DNA from: JALZEG01 sp036258555
Lineage (GTDB): Bacteria > Actinomycetota > CADDZG01 > WHSQ01
Reading direction: 5' to 3'
Assembly (NCBI GenBank): GCA_036258555.1
Contig: DATADL010000296.1
Location: 1-8,554, forward strand
DNA length: 8,554 bases
The translations under genes were made by a program, and so were the position numbers. Below, piece by piece: positions 1 through 6,902 of this stretch. The notes under the pieces were generated by a model, which did not search any database, was not told where the DNA came from, and saw only the letters and a list, made by a program, of their open reading frames with translations. The number at the start of each line of letters is the position of its first letter. Positions within the stretch are counted from its first letter, which is position 1.

Positions 1-858
1 CTGCTCGCCGGCAGCGAGGAGATGAAGAAGAAGGTGTGCACCGGCATCACGAACGGCGAGCACCGGATGTCCTACTGCCTGACCGAGCCGAACTCGGGCT
101 CAGACGCCGCCGGGATGAAGAGCCGGGCGGTCCGCGACGGCGACGACTGGGTCCTCAACGGCAGCAAGCGCTTCATCACCGGGGCGGGGTCGAGCGACCT
201 CTACACGTACTTCGCGGTGACGAACCCGGACGCGCCGAAGGGCAAGAACATCACGGCGTTCCTCGTGAGCAAGGACATGGAGGGCTTCTCGCTCGGGCGC
301 AAGGAAGACAAGATGGGCATCAGGGGGTCGCCCACGCGCGAGGTCATCCTCGAGAACTGCCGCGTGCCGGCGGAGAACGTCATCGGCGAGGTCGACAAGG
401 GCTTCCAGATCGCGCTGCGCACGCTCGACTTCTCGCGGCCGACGGTCGCCGCGCAGGCCCTGGGGATCGCGCAGGGCGCGTTCGACTTCGCCGTCGGCTA
501 CTGCAACGAGCGGCAGCAGTTCGGGAAGCCGATCTCGGCCTTCCAGGGGATGCAGTTCATGTTCGCCGACATGGCGATGGCGATCGAGACCGCGCGCTTC
601 GCCGTCTACCGGGCCGCCGTCGCGGTCGACGAGGGCGCGAAGGACGTCTCCTACTGGGCCGCGATCGCGAAGTGCTACGCGTCCGACGTCGCGATGCGCG
701 TCACGACCGACTGCGTGCAGGCGCTCGGCGGGTACGGCTACGTCAAGGAGTACCCGGTCGAGCGGTTCATGCGCGACGCGAAGATCACGCAGATCTACGA
801 GGGCACGAACCAGATCCAGCGCGTCGTGATCGCGCGCAGCATCTTCGGCAGGCGGTAG
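1..858 (+). CDS. Acyl-CoA dehydrogenase, medium-chain-like (3' part, runs in from left edge)
   Basis: This is a flavin-dependent enzyme that oxidises an acyl-CoA to the trans-2-enoyl-CoA in fatty-acid or branched-chain degradation and passes electrons to electron-transfer flavoprotein. The frame is open from base 1, and 285 residues are visible. Family members are about 380 residues, so roughly the first 95 are outside the window. Both family signatures are present: LTEPNSGSDAAG (fragment residues 27-38, the flavin/substrate loop) and the QALGGYGY...EYPVERFMRD block (240-259). The likely catalytic base is Glu267 in IYEGTNQIQ, the position used by short- and medium-chain enzymes. The TLDFSRPTVAA segment (141-151) and the motif around RQQFGKP resemble medium-chain dehydrogenases, but chain-length preference cannot be fixed from sequence alone. 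The gene ends in TAG two bases before the next likely start, suggesting co-transcription with the DUF2007 protein. No damage is seen in the visible part. Confidence 0.95.
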   Translation: MLAGSEEMKKKVCTGITNGEHRMSYCLTEPNSGSDAAGMKSRAVRDGDDWVLNGSKRFITGAGSSDLYTYFAVTNPDAPKGKNITAFLVSKDMEGFSLGRKEDKMGIRGSPTREVILENCRVPAENVIGEVDKGFQIALRTLDFSRPTVAAQALGIAQGAFDFAVGYCNERQQFGKPISAFQGMQFMFADMAMAIETARFAVYRAAVAVDEGAKDVSYWAAIAKCYASDVAMRVTTDCVQALGGYGYVKEYPVERFMRDAKITQIYEGTNQIQRVVIARSIFGRR

Positions 859-860
859 TC

Positions 861-1346
861 GTGGCCGGCGTCGCGGTGCAGTCGCGCCCCCGAGCCACCG
901 ACGGGGGCATGCCGCCACCCGTCGACCACGACGACGGCGGAGGCGGAGGCGGGTCCGGCTGGGTGAGGCTGCTCCGGGCCCGCAACGACATCGACGGCCA
1001 CCTGCTCGTCGGACGCCTCGGGGAGGCCGGCGTCGAGGCGCGCATGGTGTGGGAGAAGGGCGCGCCCAGCGCGTGGCTCTACGGCGCGTCGAAGCCGTGG
1101 TCTCCCGTCGCGGTCATGGTGCGGAGGCGGCAGCTCGAGGAGGCGCGGCTGGTCCTCGCCGAGGTGTCGTTCGAGGCCCCCGACCACGTGCGGCAGACGG
1201 CGCCCGAGCCGTCGGGGTGGCGCGTGCCGGTCGTGTGGTGGGCGACGGCGATCACGCTGGGCGCGCTGCTGACGGGCGCCGCCCTCGCGGAGCTGGCGAA
1301 CGCGACCTTCGCGAGCTGCCGCGTACCGATCTTCTGCGACGACTGA
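861..1346 (+). CDS. DUF2007-type small protein with C-terminal membrane helix
   Basis: The core at residues 33-102 (beginning GWVRLLRARNDIDGHLLVG and ending near LEEARLVLAEV) has the look of the DUF2007 family (putative prokaryotic signal-transducing protein): a short beta-alpha-beta fold in which the helix runs into 'LVGRLGEAGVEARM' and the final helix is 'RQLEEARLVL'. Its biochemical role is unknown. A hydrophobic segment at about 122-144 (VPVVWWATAITLGALL...) should anchor it in the membrane, leaving a short tail with two cysteines. Before the core lies an acidic, glycine-rich linker with six consecutive glycines. The GTG start at 861 was chosen because AGGCGG (850-855) sits five bases upstream and the gene then follows the dehydrogenase stop by two bases. 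The alternative ATG at 909 gives 145 residues but lacks a usable ribosome binding site. Either start keeps the whole core. Family assignment is by pattern only. Confidence 0.72.
   Translation: MAGVAVQSRPRATDGGMPPPVDHDDGGGGGGSGWVRLLRARNDIDGHLLVGRLGEAGVEARMVWEKGAPSAWLYGASKPWSPVAVMVRRRQLEEARLVLAEVSFEAPDHVRQTAPEPSGWRVPVVWWATAITLGALLTGAALAELANATFASCRVPIFCDD
936..953 (+). repeat. Short GGCGGA/G hexamer tandem repeat inside the DUF2007 gene
   Basis: Three consecutive hexamers (GGCGGA, GGCGGA, GGCGGG) encode the glycine run in the linker ahead of the conserved domain. Because the unit is six bases, any slippage would keep frame and only change linker length. With three units it may simply be compositional bias. 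Confidence 0.5.
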
Positions 1347-1358
1347 CGTATCGAGAGC

Positions 1359-1365
1359 AAGGAGG
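1359..1365 (+). promoter_or_regulatory. Strong ribosome binding site for the aspartase/fumarase gene
   Basis: AAGGAGG is followed by a 10-base spacer and then GTG at 1376. It decides the start: the open frame continues upstream through the DUF2007 gene, but family homology begins directly at this GTG (ADFRIEHDTMGE). Confidence 0.85.
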
Positions 1366-1375
1366 CTCTACCGCA

Positions 1376-2764
1376 GTGGCCGACTTCAGGATCGAGCACG
1401 ACACGATGGGCGAGGTGCGCGTCCCCGCGCACGCCCTGTACGGGGCGCAGACGCAGCGTGCGCGCGAGAACTTCCCGATCTCCGGGTTCGCGCCACAGCC
1501 GGACTACGTGTGGGGCATGGTCATGATCAAGAAGGCCGCGGCCCTCGCGAACATGGACACCGGCCGGCTCGACAAGGAGATCGGCGAGGCGATCGTCGAG
1601 GCGGCGGACGAGGCGCTGTCGGGGAAGCTGGCGGAGCACTTCGTGATCGACCCGTGGCAGGCCGGCGCCGGGACCTCGCACAACATGAACGCGAACGAGG
1701 TGCTGGCGAACCGGGCCTCGCAGATCCTCGGCGGCCGGGACGTCCACCCGAACGACCACGTCAACCTCGCGCAGTCGAGCAACGACACGAACCCGACGGC
1801 GGTGCGCCTCGCGACCCTGAGGGTGCTGCCCAAGCTGCTCGTCGCGCTCGAGGGCCTGCACCGCAGCCTCGACTCGAAGGCCCGCGAGTTCGACGACATC
1901 GTCAAGACCGCACGCACGCACCTGCAGGACGCGGTCCCGATCCGCATGGGGCAGGAGTTCTCCGGGTACGCGGCCGCGATCGAGAAGGCCGTCGAGCGCA
2001 TCCGCGCCGCCGGGAAGGGCCTCGAGGAGATGAACCTCGGCGGCACTGCGGCCGGCACGGGGATCAACGCCGAGCCGGCCTACATCGAGGGCGTGATCCA
2101 GCACCTGCGCGACCTCACGGGCTTCGACCTCCGCCGGGGGGAGAACTTCTTCCGGCTCACGCAGTCCGGGGCGGACATGGCGCACTTCTCGAGCGCGGTC
2201 CGCAACGCGGCGGTCGAGATCTCCCGGATCGCGTCGGACTTCCGCCTGCTCGCGTCCGGCCCGCGGAGCGCGATCGCCGAGATCGTCCTGCCGCCGGTGC
2301 AGCCCGGCTCGTCGATCATGCCGGGGAAGGTCAACCCGTCGATGGCCGAGATGATGAACATGGTGTGCTTCCAGGTCATCGGGTGCGACGAGGTCTGCTC
2401 GCTCGCCGCGCACGGGGGGCAGCTCGACCTCAACGTGTTCTGGCCGCTGTTCGGCTTCAACCTGCCGTTCTCGATGACGATCCTCGCGAACGGCGTCACG
2501 GCGTTCACCGAGAGGCTCGTCGACGGGATCAAGGTCGACGAAGAGCGCTGCCGTGAGCTCATGGAGCAGTCGCTCATGCTGTGCACCGCGCTCACCGACT
2601 ACATCGGCTACGAGGCCGCGGCGGGGCTTGCGAAGGAGGCGTACCGCGACCGCAAGACGATCCGTCAGGTCGCGCTCGAGCACGAGGTCATGTCCGCGGA
2701 GGACCTGGACAGGGTCCTGGACGGGATGCCGATGACCGAGCCGGGGGTGCCCGGTAAGAGCTGA
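1376..2764 (+). CDS. Aspartase/class II fumarase family lyase, probably aspartate ammonia-lyase
   Basis: This cytoplasmic homotetrameric lyase either deaminates L-aspartate to fumarate and ammonia or interconverts fumarate and malate. At 462 residues it has the usual family length. The start is GTG with a strong ribosome binding site (1359-1365). Visible motifs are GAGTSHNMNANEV (97-109, Thr100), QSSNDTNPTA (133-142), THLQDAVPI (181-189, Thr181/His182), and the family signature GSSIMPGKVNP (311-321), with the predicted catalytic Ser312 on the mobile loop and substrate-binding Lys318 and Asn320. Overall similarity leans to aspartase: 'KKAAALANMDTGRLDKEIGE' near 52-71, GTSHNMNANEV rather than GTQSNMNVNEV, GQLDLNV after the signature, and a PMTEPGVPGK end like that of Bacillus aspartases. 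However, the substrate loop reads Ser-Ser-Asn, as in fumarases, instead of the Ser-Thr-Asn usual in aspartases. I therefore prefer aspartase but do not exclude fumarase. It lies 29 bases after the DUF2007 gene, so read-through from upstream is likely. Confidence 0.9.
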   Translation: MADFRIEHDTMGEVRVPAHALYGAQTQRARENFPISGFAPQPDYVWGMVMIKKAAALANMDTGRLDKEIGEAIVEAADEALSGKLAEHFVIDPWQAGAGTSHNMNANEVLANRASQILGGRDVHPNDHVNLAQSSNDTNPTAVRLATLRVLPKLLVALEGLHRSLDSKAREFDDIVKTARTHLQDAVPIRMGQEFSGYAAAIEKAVERIRAAGKGLEEMNLGGTAAGTGINAEPAYIEGVIQHLRDLTGFDLRRGENFFRLTQSGADMAHFSSAVRNAAVEISRIASDFRLLASGPRSAIAEIVLPPVQPGSSIMPGKVNPSMAEMMNMVCFQVIGCDEVCSLAAHGGQLDLNVFWPLFGFNLPFSMTILANGVTAFTERLVDGIKVDEERCRELMEQSLMLCTALTDYIGYEAAAGLAKEAYRDRKTIRQVALEHEVMSAEDLDRVLDGMPMTEPGVPGKS

Positions 2765-2793
2765 AGATCCTCACAACTTCATCACGCGGCCTA

Positions 2794-2807
2794 CGCGTCT
2801 AGACGCG
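2794..2807. promoter_or_regulatory. Perfect 14-base palindrome, candidate operator
   Basis: CGCGTCTAGACGCG is identical to its reverse complement and sits between the lyase stop and the LCP start. It covers the place where a -35 element would lie relative to the -10-like hexamer at 2818-2823. No T-run follows it, so an intrinsic terminator is unlikely. Binding by a dimeric repressor or activator is an inference; the palindrome itself is plain in the sequence. Confidence 0.5.
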
Positions 2808-2817
2808 CGCCCCGCTC

Positions 2818-2823
2818 GATAAT
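2818..2823 (+). promoter_or_regulatory. Candidate -10 element for a leaderless LCP transcript
   Basis: GATAAT matches the TATAAT consensus at five of six positions and is conspicuous in GC-rich surroundings. Nine bases separate it from the ATG at 2833, placing transcription initiation at or within a few bases of the start codon. No Shine-Dalgarno-like sequence precedes that ATG, which fits a leaderless mRNA, a common arrangement in actinobacteria. No recognisable -35 hexamer is seen. The element lies inside a small palindrome, TCGATAATCGA (2817-2827). Confidence 0.5.
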
Positions 2824-2832
2824 CGAACCCTG

Positions 2833-4266
2833 ATGCGACTTCTGTTCTGGAGGAGAGAACCCGACCCGTTCGCGCCCGACGCGATGGATCGGACCACGCG
2901 CGGGCGACTGCGTCGTCGCCGTCGCCGCCGGTGGCAGATCGCGGGGCTCGTGTTCTCGCTGCTGCTCTTGGCCGGCACCGGGACCCTGAAGTACCTCTAC
3001 GACCGCCTCGAGAGGATCGTGCAGAGGCCCGTGCCCGAGGTGGAGGCCGAACAGGACGAGATGGACCCGTTCAACGCGCTGCTCGTCGGATCGGACTCGC
3101 GCGAGGGTCTGACCGAGGAGGAGCAGCTCGCGTTCGGGGCCGAGGAGGTCGGGGGCGAGCGTGCCGACACGATCATCCTCGCCCACGTCGACCCCGCGGA
3201 CAACCGCGTCACGATGATCCAGTTCCCGCGCGACCTCTACGTCCCGATCGACGGGAGCTACTCGAACAAGGTCAACACCGCGCTCCTGGACGGGCCTTCG
3301 CCGCTCGTGCGCACCATCGAGGACCTCACCGGGATCGAGGTCAACCATTACGCGCAGGTGAACATCGCGGGCTTCCGCGACATCGTCGACGCGATCGGCG
3401 GCGTCGAGATATGCATCCCCGACCCGATCCCGTTCGACCCGAAGACCGGGATCGAGGTCCCCGAGGAGGAGACGGGGATGGTCGAGTTCGACGGCGAGCG
3501 CGCGCTGCGCTTCGTCCGCTCGCGCAACTACGCGACCGGCGACTTCGAGCGCATCGCCAACCAGCAGAAGTTCATGTCGGCGGCGCTCAACAAGGTGACG
3601 TCGACGAGCACGTTCTTCCGGCCGAAGCGGATCATCGACCTCTACAACGCGGTCGGCGACAACCTCGTGATCGACGAGGGCACGAAGCTCACGCGCCTGC
3701 TGGCGATCGCCAAGCGGCTGCGGTCGTTCGACCCCGAGACGTACGAGGCCTACATCGTCCCGAACCTCGGCACGACCACGAACGAGGCGGGCTCGGTCGT
3801 GCTCCCGGACGAGGAGGCGATGGAGGTCATGTTCGACGCGGTGGCGGCGAACGAGTCACCGGCCGAGGCCGACGGCGTCCCGGACGTGGACCCCTCGACG
3901 ATCCGCGTGGGCGTCTACAACGGGACCGGGATCGAGGGCGCGGCCGACTCCGCCGCCGCGGCCCTCGACGCCGCGACCGTGCAAGGGGAGAAGGGCATCC
4001 AGATCGTCGAGATCGCCAACGCCCCGCGCCCCGACTTCGCCAAGACCGTCGTCCGCTACGACCCGCGCGTCGTCGGCTCGGAGGAGAAGGCCGAGCTCCT
4101 GATGGCCGCGCTGCCGGGCGCGAGGGAGCAGGAGCGCAGCCAGATCCCGGACGGAGTCGACGTGATGGTGATCGTGGGGGCCGAGCTCGAGACGCAGAGG
4201 CTCGTGCGGATCGAGCCCATCGAGCTCCCGGCCCCCTCGGACCCGCCCCCCGAGTGCACGCGCTGA
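2833..4266 (+). CDS. LCP (LytR-CpsA-Psr) family cell-wall glycopolymer transferase with LytR_C domain
   Basis: LCP enzymes sit on the outer face of the membrane and transfer glycopolymers from undecaprenyl-phosphate carriers to peptidoglycan or other acceptors. This protein has 477 residues. It begins with a short cytoplasmic tail carrying a run of arginines (23-33), then one membrane anchor (about 35-55), then the LCP domain (about 79-260). Hallmarks are NALLVGSDSREG (81-92, Asp88 and Arg90), ERADTIILAHVD (109-120), QFPRDLYVPI (130-139, Arg133/Asp134), KVNTALLDG (146-154), RFVRSRNY (226-233) and GDFERIANQQKF (236-247). These supply the arginines and aspartates that bind pyrophosphate and metal in known structures. 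A LytR_C domain spans about 356-450 (starting TIRVGVYNGTG), followed by a proline-rich end with one cysteine. The ATG has no ribosome binding site, but a -10-like hexamer lies 9 bases upstream. Which polymer it attaches cannot be told; no glycopolymer genes lie nearby. Confidence 0.93.
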   Translation: MRLLFWRREPDPFAPDAMDRTTRGRLRRRRRRRWQIAGLVFSLLLLAGTGTLKYLYDRLERIVQRPVPEVEAEQDEMDPFNALLVGSDSREGLTEEEQLAFGAEEVGGERADTIILAHVDPADNRVTMIQFPRDLYVPIDGSYSNKVNTALLDGPSPLVRTIEDLTGIEVNHYAQVNIAGFRDIVDAIGGVEICIPDPIPFDPKTGIEVPEEETGMVEFDGERALRFVRSRNYATGDFERIANQQKFMSAALNKVTSTSTFFRPKRIIDLYNAVGDNLVIDEGTKLTRLLAIAKRLRSFDPETYEAYIVPNLGTTTNEAGSVVLPDEEAMEVMFDAVAANESPAEADGVPDVDPSTIRVGVYNGTGIEGAADSAAAALDAATVQGEKGIQIVEIANAPRPDFAKTVVRYDPRVVGSEEKAELLMAALPGAREQERSQIPDGVDVMVIVGAELETQRLVRIEPIELPAPSDPPPECTR

Positions 4267-4274
4267 AAGAAGCG

Positions 4275-6902
4275 TCACACGCGCATGATCTCGCCGATCG
4301 CGGCGCGGTCCATCCGCTTCTGCAGACGCCGCGCGGTGAGCGCGGTGACCGCGGCTACCGCGAGACCCGCGAGCGCGGCGACGGCGACCGGGACGACGAA
4401 GATCGGCGCCGGCTCTAGGTCCGGTTGCACGTCGAGGCGGTCGTGCACGAGCGAGGCGGTGACGAGCCCGGTCGCCGCCCCCACCGCGAACGACGCGACC
4501 CCGGCCCCGCCGATCTCGGTCACCCACGACAGCAGCTCGGCTCGCCGGGGGAGCCCCATGCGGCGCGTCATCGCCGCCGCCACCTGCGCGGCGGTGTGGC
4601 GCGCCTGGAGGTAGAGCGAGAGTCCGGCGACCGCCGTCGCGGACGCCAGCGCGCCGACCGCGCCCAGCAGCCCCAGGGACCACACCAGCGACTGGATCGT
4701 CGGGGAGTCCAGGACCTCGTCCACCGTCAGAGGCTCGAACGCGACCTGACCGGCGGCGAGCAACGTCTCCTGCACCTCCTCCGGATCGCCCTTGGCCCAG
4801 ATGAGGTCGGAGCGGATCCCGCTGCCGCCGGTGGCGAGCACGCGCCGCGCCGACTCGCGCGTCATCGCGATCAGCGGCTGTCCCTCGATCATCCCCGGGA
4901 ACGCGTCGGCGCGTCCCACGACCTCGATCGGCACGTCCGTCCCGACGAGGGACGGCGCGGCCCCCTCGCCGAAGCCCGCGGCCAGCGCGGTGAACGGTCC
5001 CTCGTCCGCCTCGCGGAGACGCGGCAGGAGCTCGTCGAGCGGCTCGTCCGCGAACTCGTCGTCCCAGAACGCCGCGGCCGCGAAGGTGTCGGGTTCGATC
5101 CCGAGCACCGTCACCGGCTGCGCCGACCCTTCCAAGTACGTCTGGATCTTCGTCACGTGGGTCGCGGGGAACGGCAGGTCCGGAGGGAGCGGCGGCGGAT
5201 TGGGTGTGACGCCGAAGGAGAAGTCGCTCCCCACGAACGTCTTCGCCTTCGCGGTGGCCGTCCGGTGCACCGAGCTCGCGACCGTGACGCCGAAGAACAT
5301 CACGCCGAGCGCCGTCCCGCACACGATCACGAGCGTGTGCGTCATGCCCGACCCCGCCGCGAGCCGCTTCGCCGCGAGGAACACGCCGGTCGAACGCTCG
5401 CGCGCCGACGCCGCGACGAAGGGCAGGAGCAGGCGGAGAGCGACGCCGCCCGCGAGCGCGGCCGCGGCGATGACCCCGATGGGCGCGAGCAGGATCGAGC
5501 CCGCCAGCGGCTCGTCGGACTCCGCGACCGAGATCGACTCGAGCGCGCGGTACGCGACGACGCCGCCCGCAGCGACGACGGCCGCTGCCGCGAGGGGCAC
5601 GAAGCGTCCCCGCGCCGGACGCGCCCGGAACGAGCGCTCCTCTCGCGCGACGGCGATCCCGGTGGCTACAGCGAGGAGCGCGAGCGTCGCGACGGCCGCG
5701 AGCGCGGCCTCGTCCGCCAGGCCCGCGACGTACGACCATTCGACGGCGCCCGACGCGCCCGCCAGGCGGACGCCGGCGTACCCCAACGCCACTCCGGCCG
5801 CGCCTCCGAGGAAGACCGGCGCGACGCCCTCGACCGCGAAGCGCAGCGCGAGAGACGCCGGGCTCGCCCCGCGCGCGATCAGAGCCCGCACCTCGGACCG
5901 CCGCCGTGCCGCGAGCGAGAGGCCGGCCGCGACGACCAGCCCCGCGCCGAGGAGACGGACCGCGGCGGCCACGACACCGGTGGGGGCCTTCGACGCCTCG
6001 AGCCGGTCGCGGGCGGTGCCCAGGACCCCGCCGAGCAGCGTGCTGACCGCCGGCTCGAAGGCGAACCCGCCCAGGTCCCGCAGCGCCGCCCCGAGCTCTG
6101 CACGCTCGCGCCCGACGTCGCGCGAGATGTCTCGGAACTCCCGCGCGGCGCGCCTCAACACCTCCGGCGCGAGGTCGGATCCGGCGAGCGGGATGTTCCA
6201 CCGGATCTGCGCGGTGCGGTCCGCGTCCATGACGGTTTCGAGGTCTACGAGCACGAACGGCGCCGGCGGCGCGTCCGACTCCGGTTGCTTGTAGATCCAG
6301 TCGGTCAGCGGCGACCAGAACTCGCGGGGCTCGTCGTCGCGGAGGTTGCGATAGATCGTCCCCACGCGGGCCTCGTAGATGCCGCTCGGCGTCGTCAACG
6401 TCATCGTGTCGCCGGGCTCCACCCGGAGCGCCCGCGCCGTGAGGTCGGCGATCCACACTCCCTCGCCGCCCTCTTCCACCACCGTCACGTTCTCGTACGC
6501 GCGCGTCCTGTAGACGACCCGCGCGGCAGCCTCGCGACCCGACGCCCTCGCGGTCCCGTCGCCCCCCAGCAGCGTTACCGTCGGCGCCGCCAGACCGGGG
6601 ACGCCCGCGACGCGCTCGGCCAGGAGGCGCCGTCCCTCCTCGGCGAGCTCGAGGTGACGCCGCTCCTCCTCGGGCGTGTCCGGGTACTCGTACGCCCGCC
6701 ACACGATCTGCAGCCCCGCTTCCCACGGGCCGGTCAGCTCCATCCCCGCCTGCAGCGAGGCGCGCTCGCTCGAAGCGAGGAAGAGGGGGCCGAGGATCGT
6801 CGCGAGGACCACTACTCCCGCGCTGAACGCGACCGCCGCGGCAGAGCGCGGGAAGCGGAACAAGACACCCGGCGCGAGCCGCCACAGCAGCGGCACCCTC
6901 AC
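4275..6902 (-). CDS. FtsX/MacB-type ABC transporter permease, duplicated, with two extracytoplasmic domains
   Basis: This 875-residue membrane protein is the likely permease of the ABC complex encoded with the two upstream ATPases. Hydrophobic segments are predicted near 21-43, 309-331, 355-378, 398-419, 434-451, 466-493, 521-543, 738-760, 795-818 and 833-855. The pattern is helix, large outside domain (about 45-308), three helices, two linker helices, helix, second outside domain (about 545-735), three helices. That is two FtsX-type units in one chain, as in YbbP-like permeases, so a single copy could form a full transporter with two ATPases. The second outside domain begins with a proline-rich stretch (TPNPPPLPPDLPFP). 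Such systems act mechanically on lipids, lipoproteins, peptides or cell-wall enzymes rather than pumping small solutes; the substrate here is unknown. The GTG start overlaps the upstream TGA as GTGA, implying translational coupling. The stop faces the LCP gene stop with eight bases between them. Confidence 0.88.
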   Translation of the reverse strand: MRVPLLWRLAPGVLFRFPRSAAAVAFSAGVVVLATILGPLFLASSERASLQAGMELTGPWEAGLQIVWRAYEYPDTPEEERRHLELAEEGRRLLAERVAGVPGLAAPTVTLLGGDGTARASGREAAARVVYRTRAYENVTVVEEGGEGVWIADLTARALRVEPGDTMTLTTPSGIYEARVGTIYRNLRDDEPREFWSPLTDWIYKQPESDAPPAPFVLVDLETVMDADRTAQIRWNIPLAGSDLAPEVLRRAAREFRDISRDVGRERAELGAALRDLGGFAFEPAVSTLLGGVLGTARDRLEASKAPTGVVAAAVRLLGAGLVVAAGLSLAARRRSEVRALIARGASPASLALRFAVEGVAPVFLGGAAGVALGYAGVRLAGASGAVEWSYVAGLADEAALAAVATLALLAVATGIAVAREERSFRARPARGRFVPLAAAAVVAAGGVVAYRALESISVAESDEPLAGSILLAPIGVIAAAALAGGVALRLLLPFVAASARERSTGVFLAAKRLAAGSGMTHTLVIVCGTALGVMFFGVTVASSVHRTATAKAKTFVGSDFSFGVTPNPPPLPPDLPFPATHVTKIQTYLEGSAQPVTVLGIEPDTFAAAAFWDDEFADEPLDELLPRLREADEGPFTALAAGFGEGAAPSLVGTDVPIEVVGRADAFPGMIEGQPLIAMTRESARRVLATGGSGIRSDLIWAKGDPEEVQETLLAAGQVAFEPLTVDEVLDSPTIQSLVWSLGLLGAVGALASATAVAGLSLYLQARHTAAQVAAAMTRRMGLPRRAELLSWVTEIGGAGVASFAVGAATGLVTASLVHDRLDVQPDLEPAPIFVVPVAVAALAGLAVAAVTALTARRLQKRMDRAAIGEIMRV

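Noticed and set aside
36..860. Upstream extension of the DUF2007 frame through the acyl-CoA dehydrogenase
   Set aside because: The extension is an arginine-rich shadow of the dehydrogenase. The real start is most likely GTG 861 or ATG 909.
1049..1375. N-terminal extension of the lyase frame into the DUF2007 gene
   Set aside because: Family homology starts at 1376, immediately after a strong AAGGAGG site. The extra 109 residues are a shadow of DUF2007.
2794..2807. Palindrome as an intrinsic terminator for the lyase operon
   Set aside because: There is no loop-forming spacing and no T-run follows, so an operator is more plausible.
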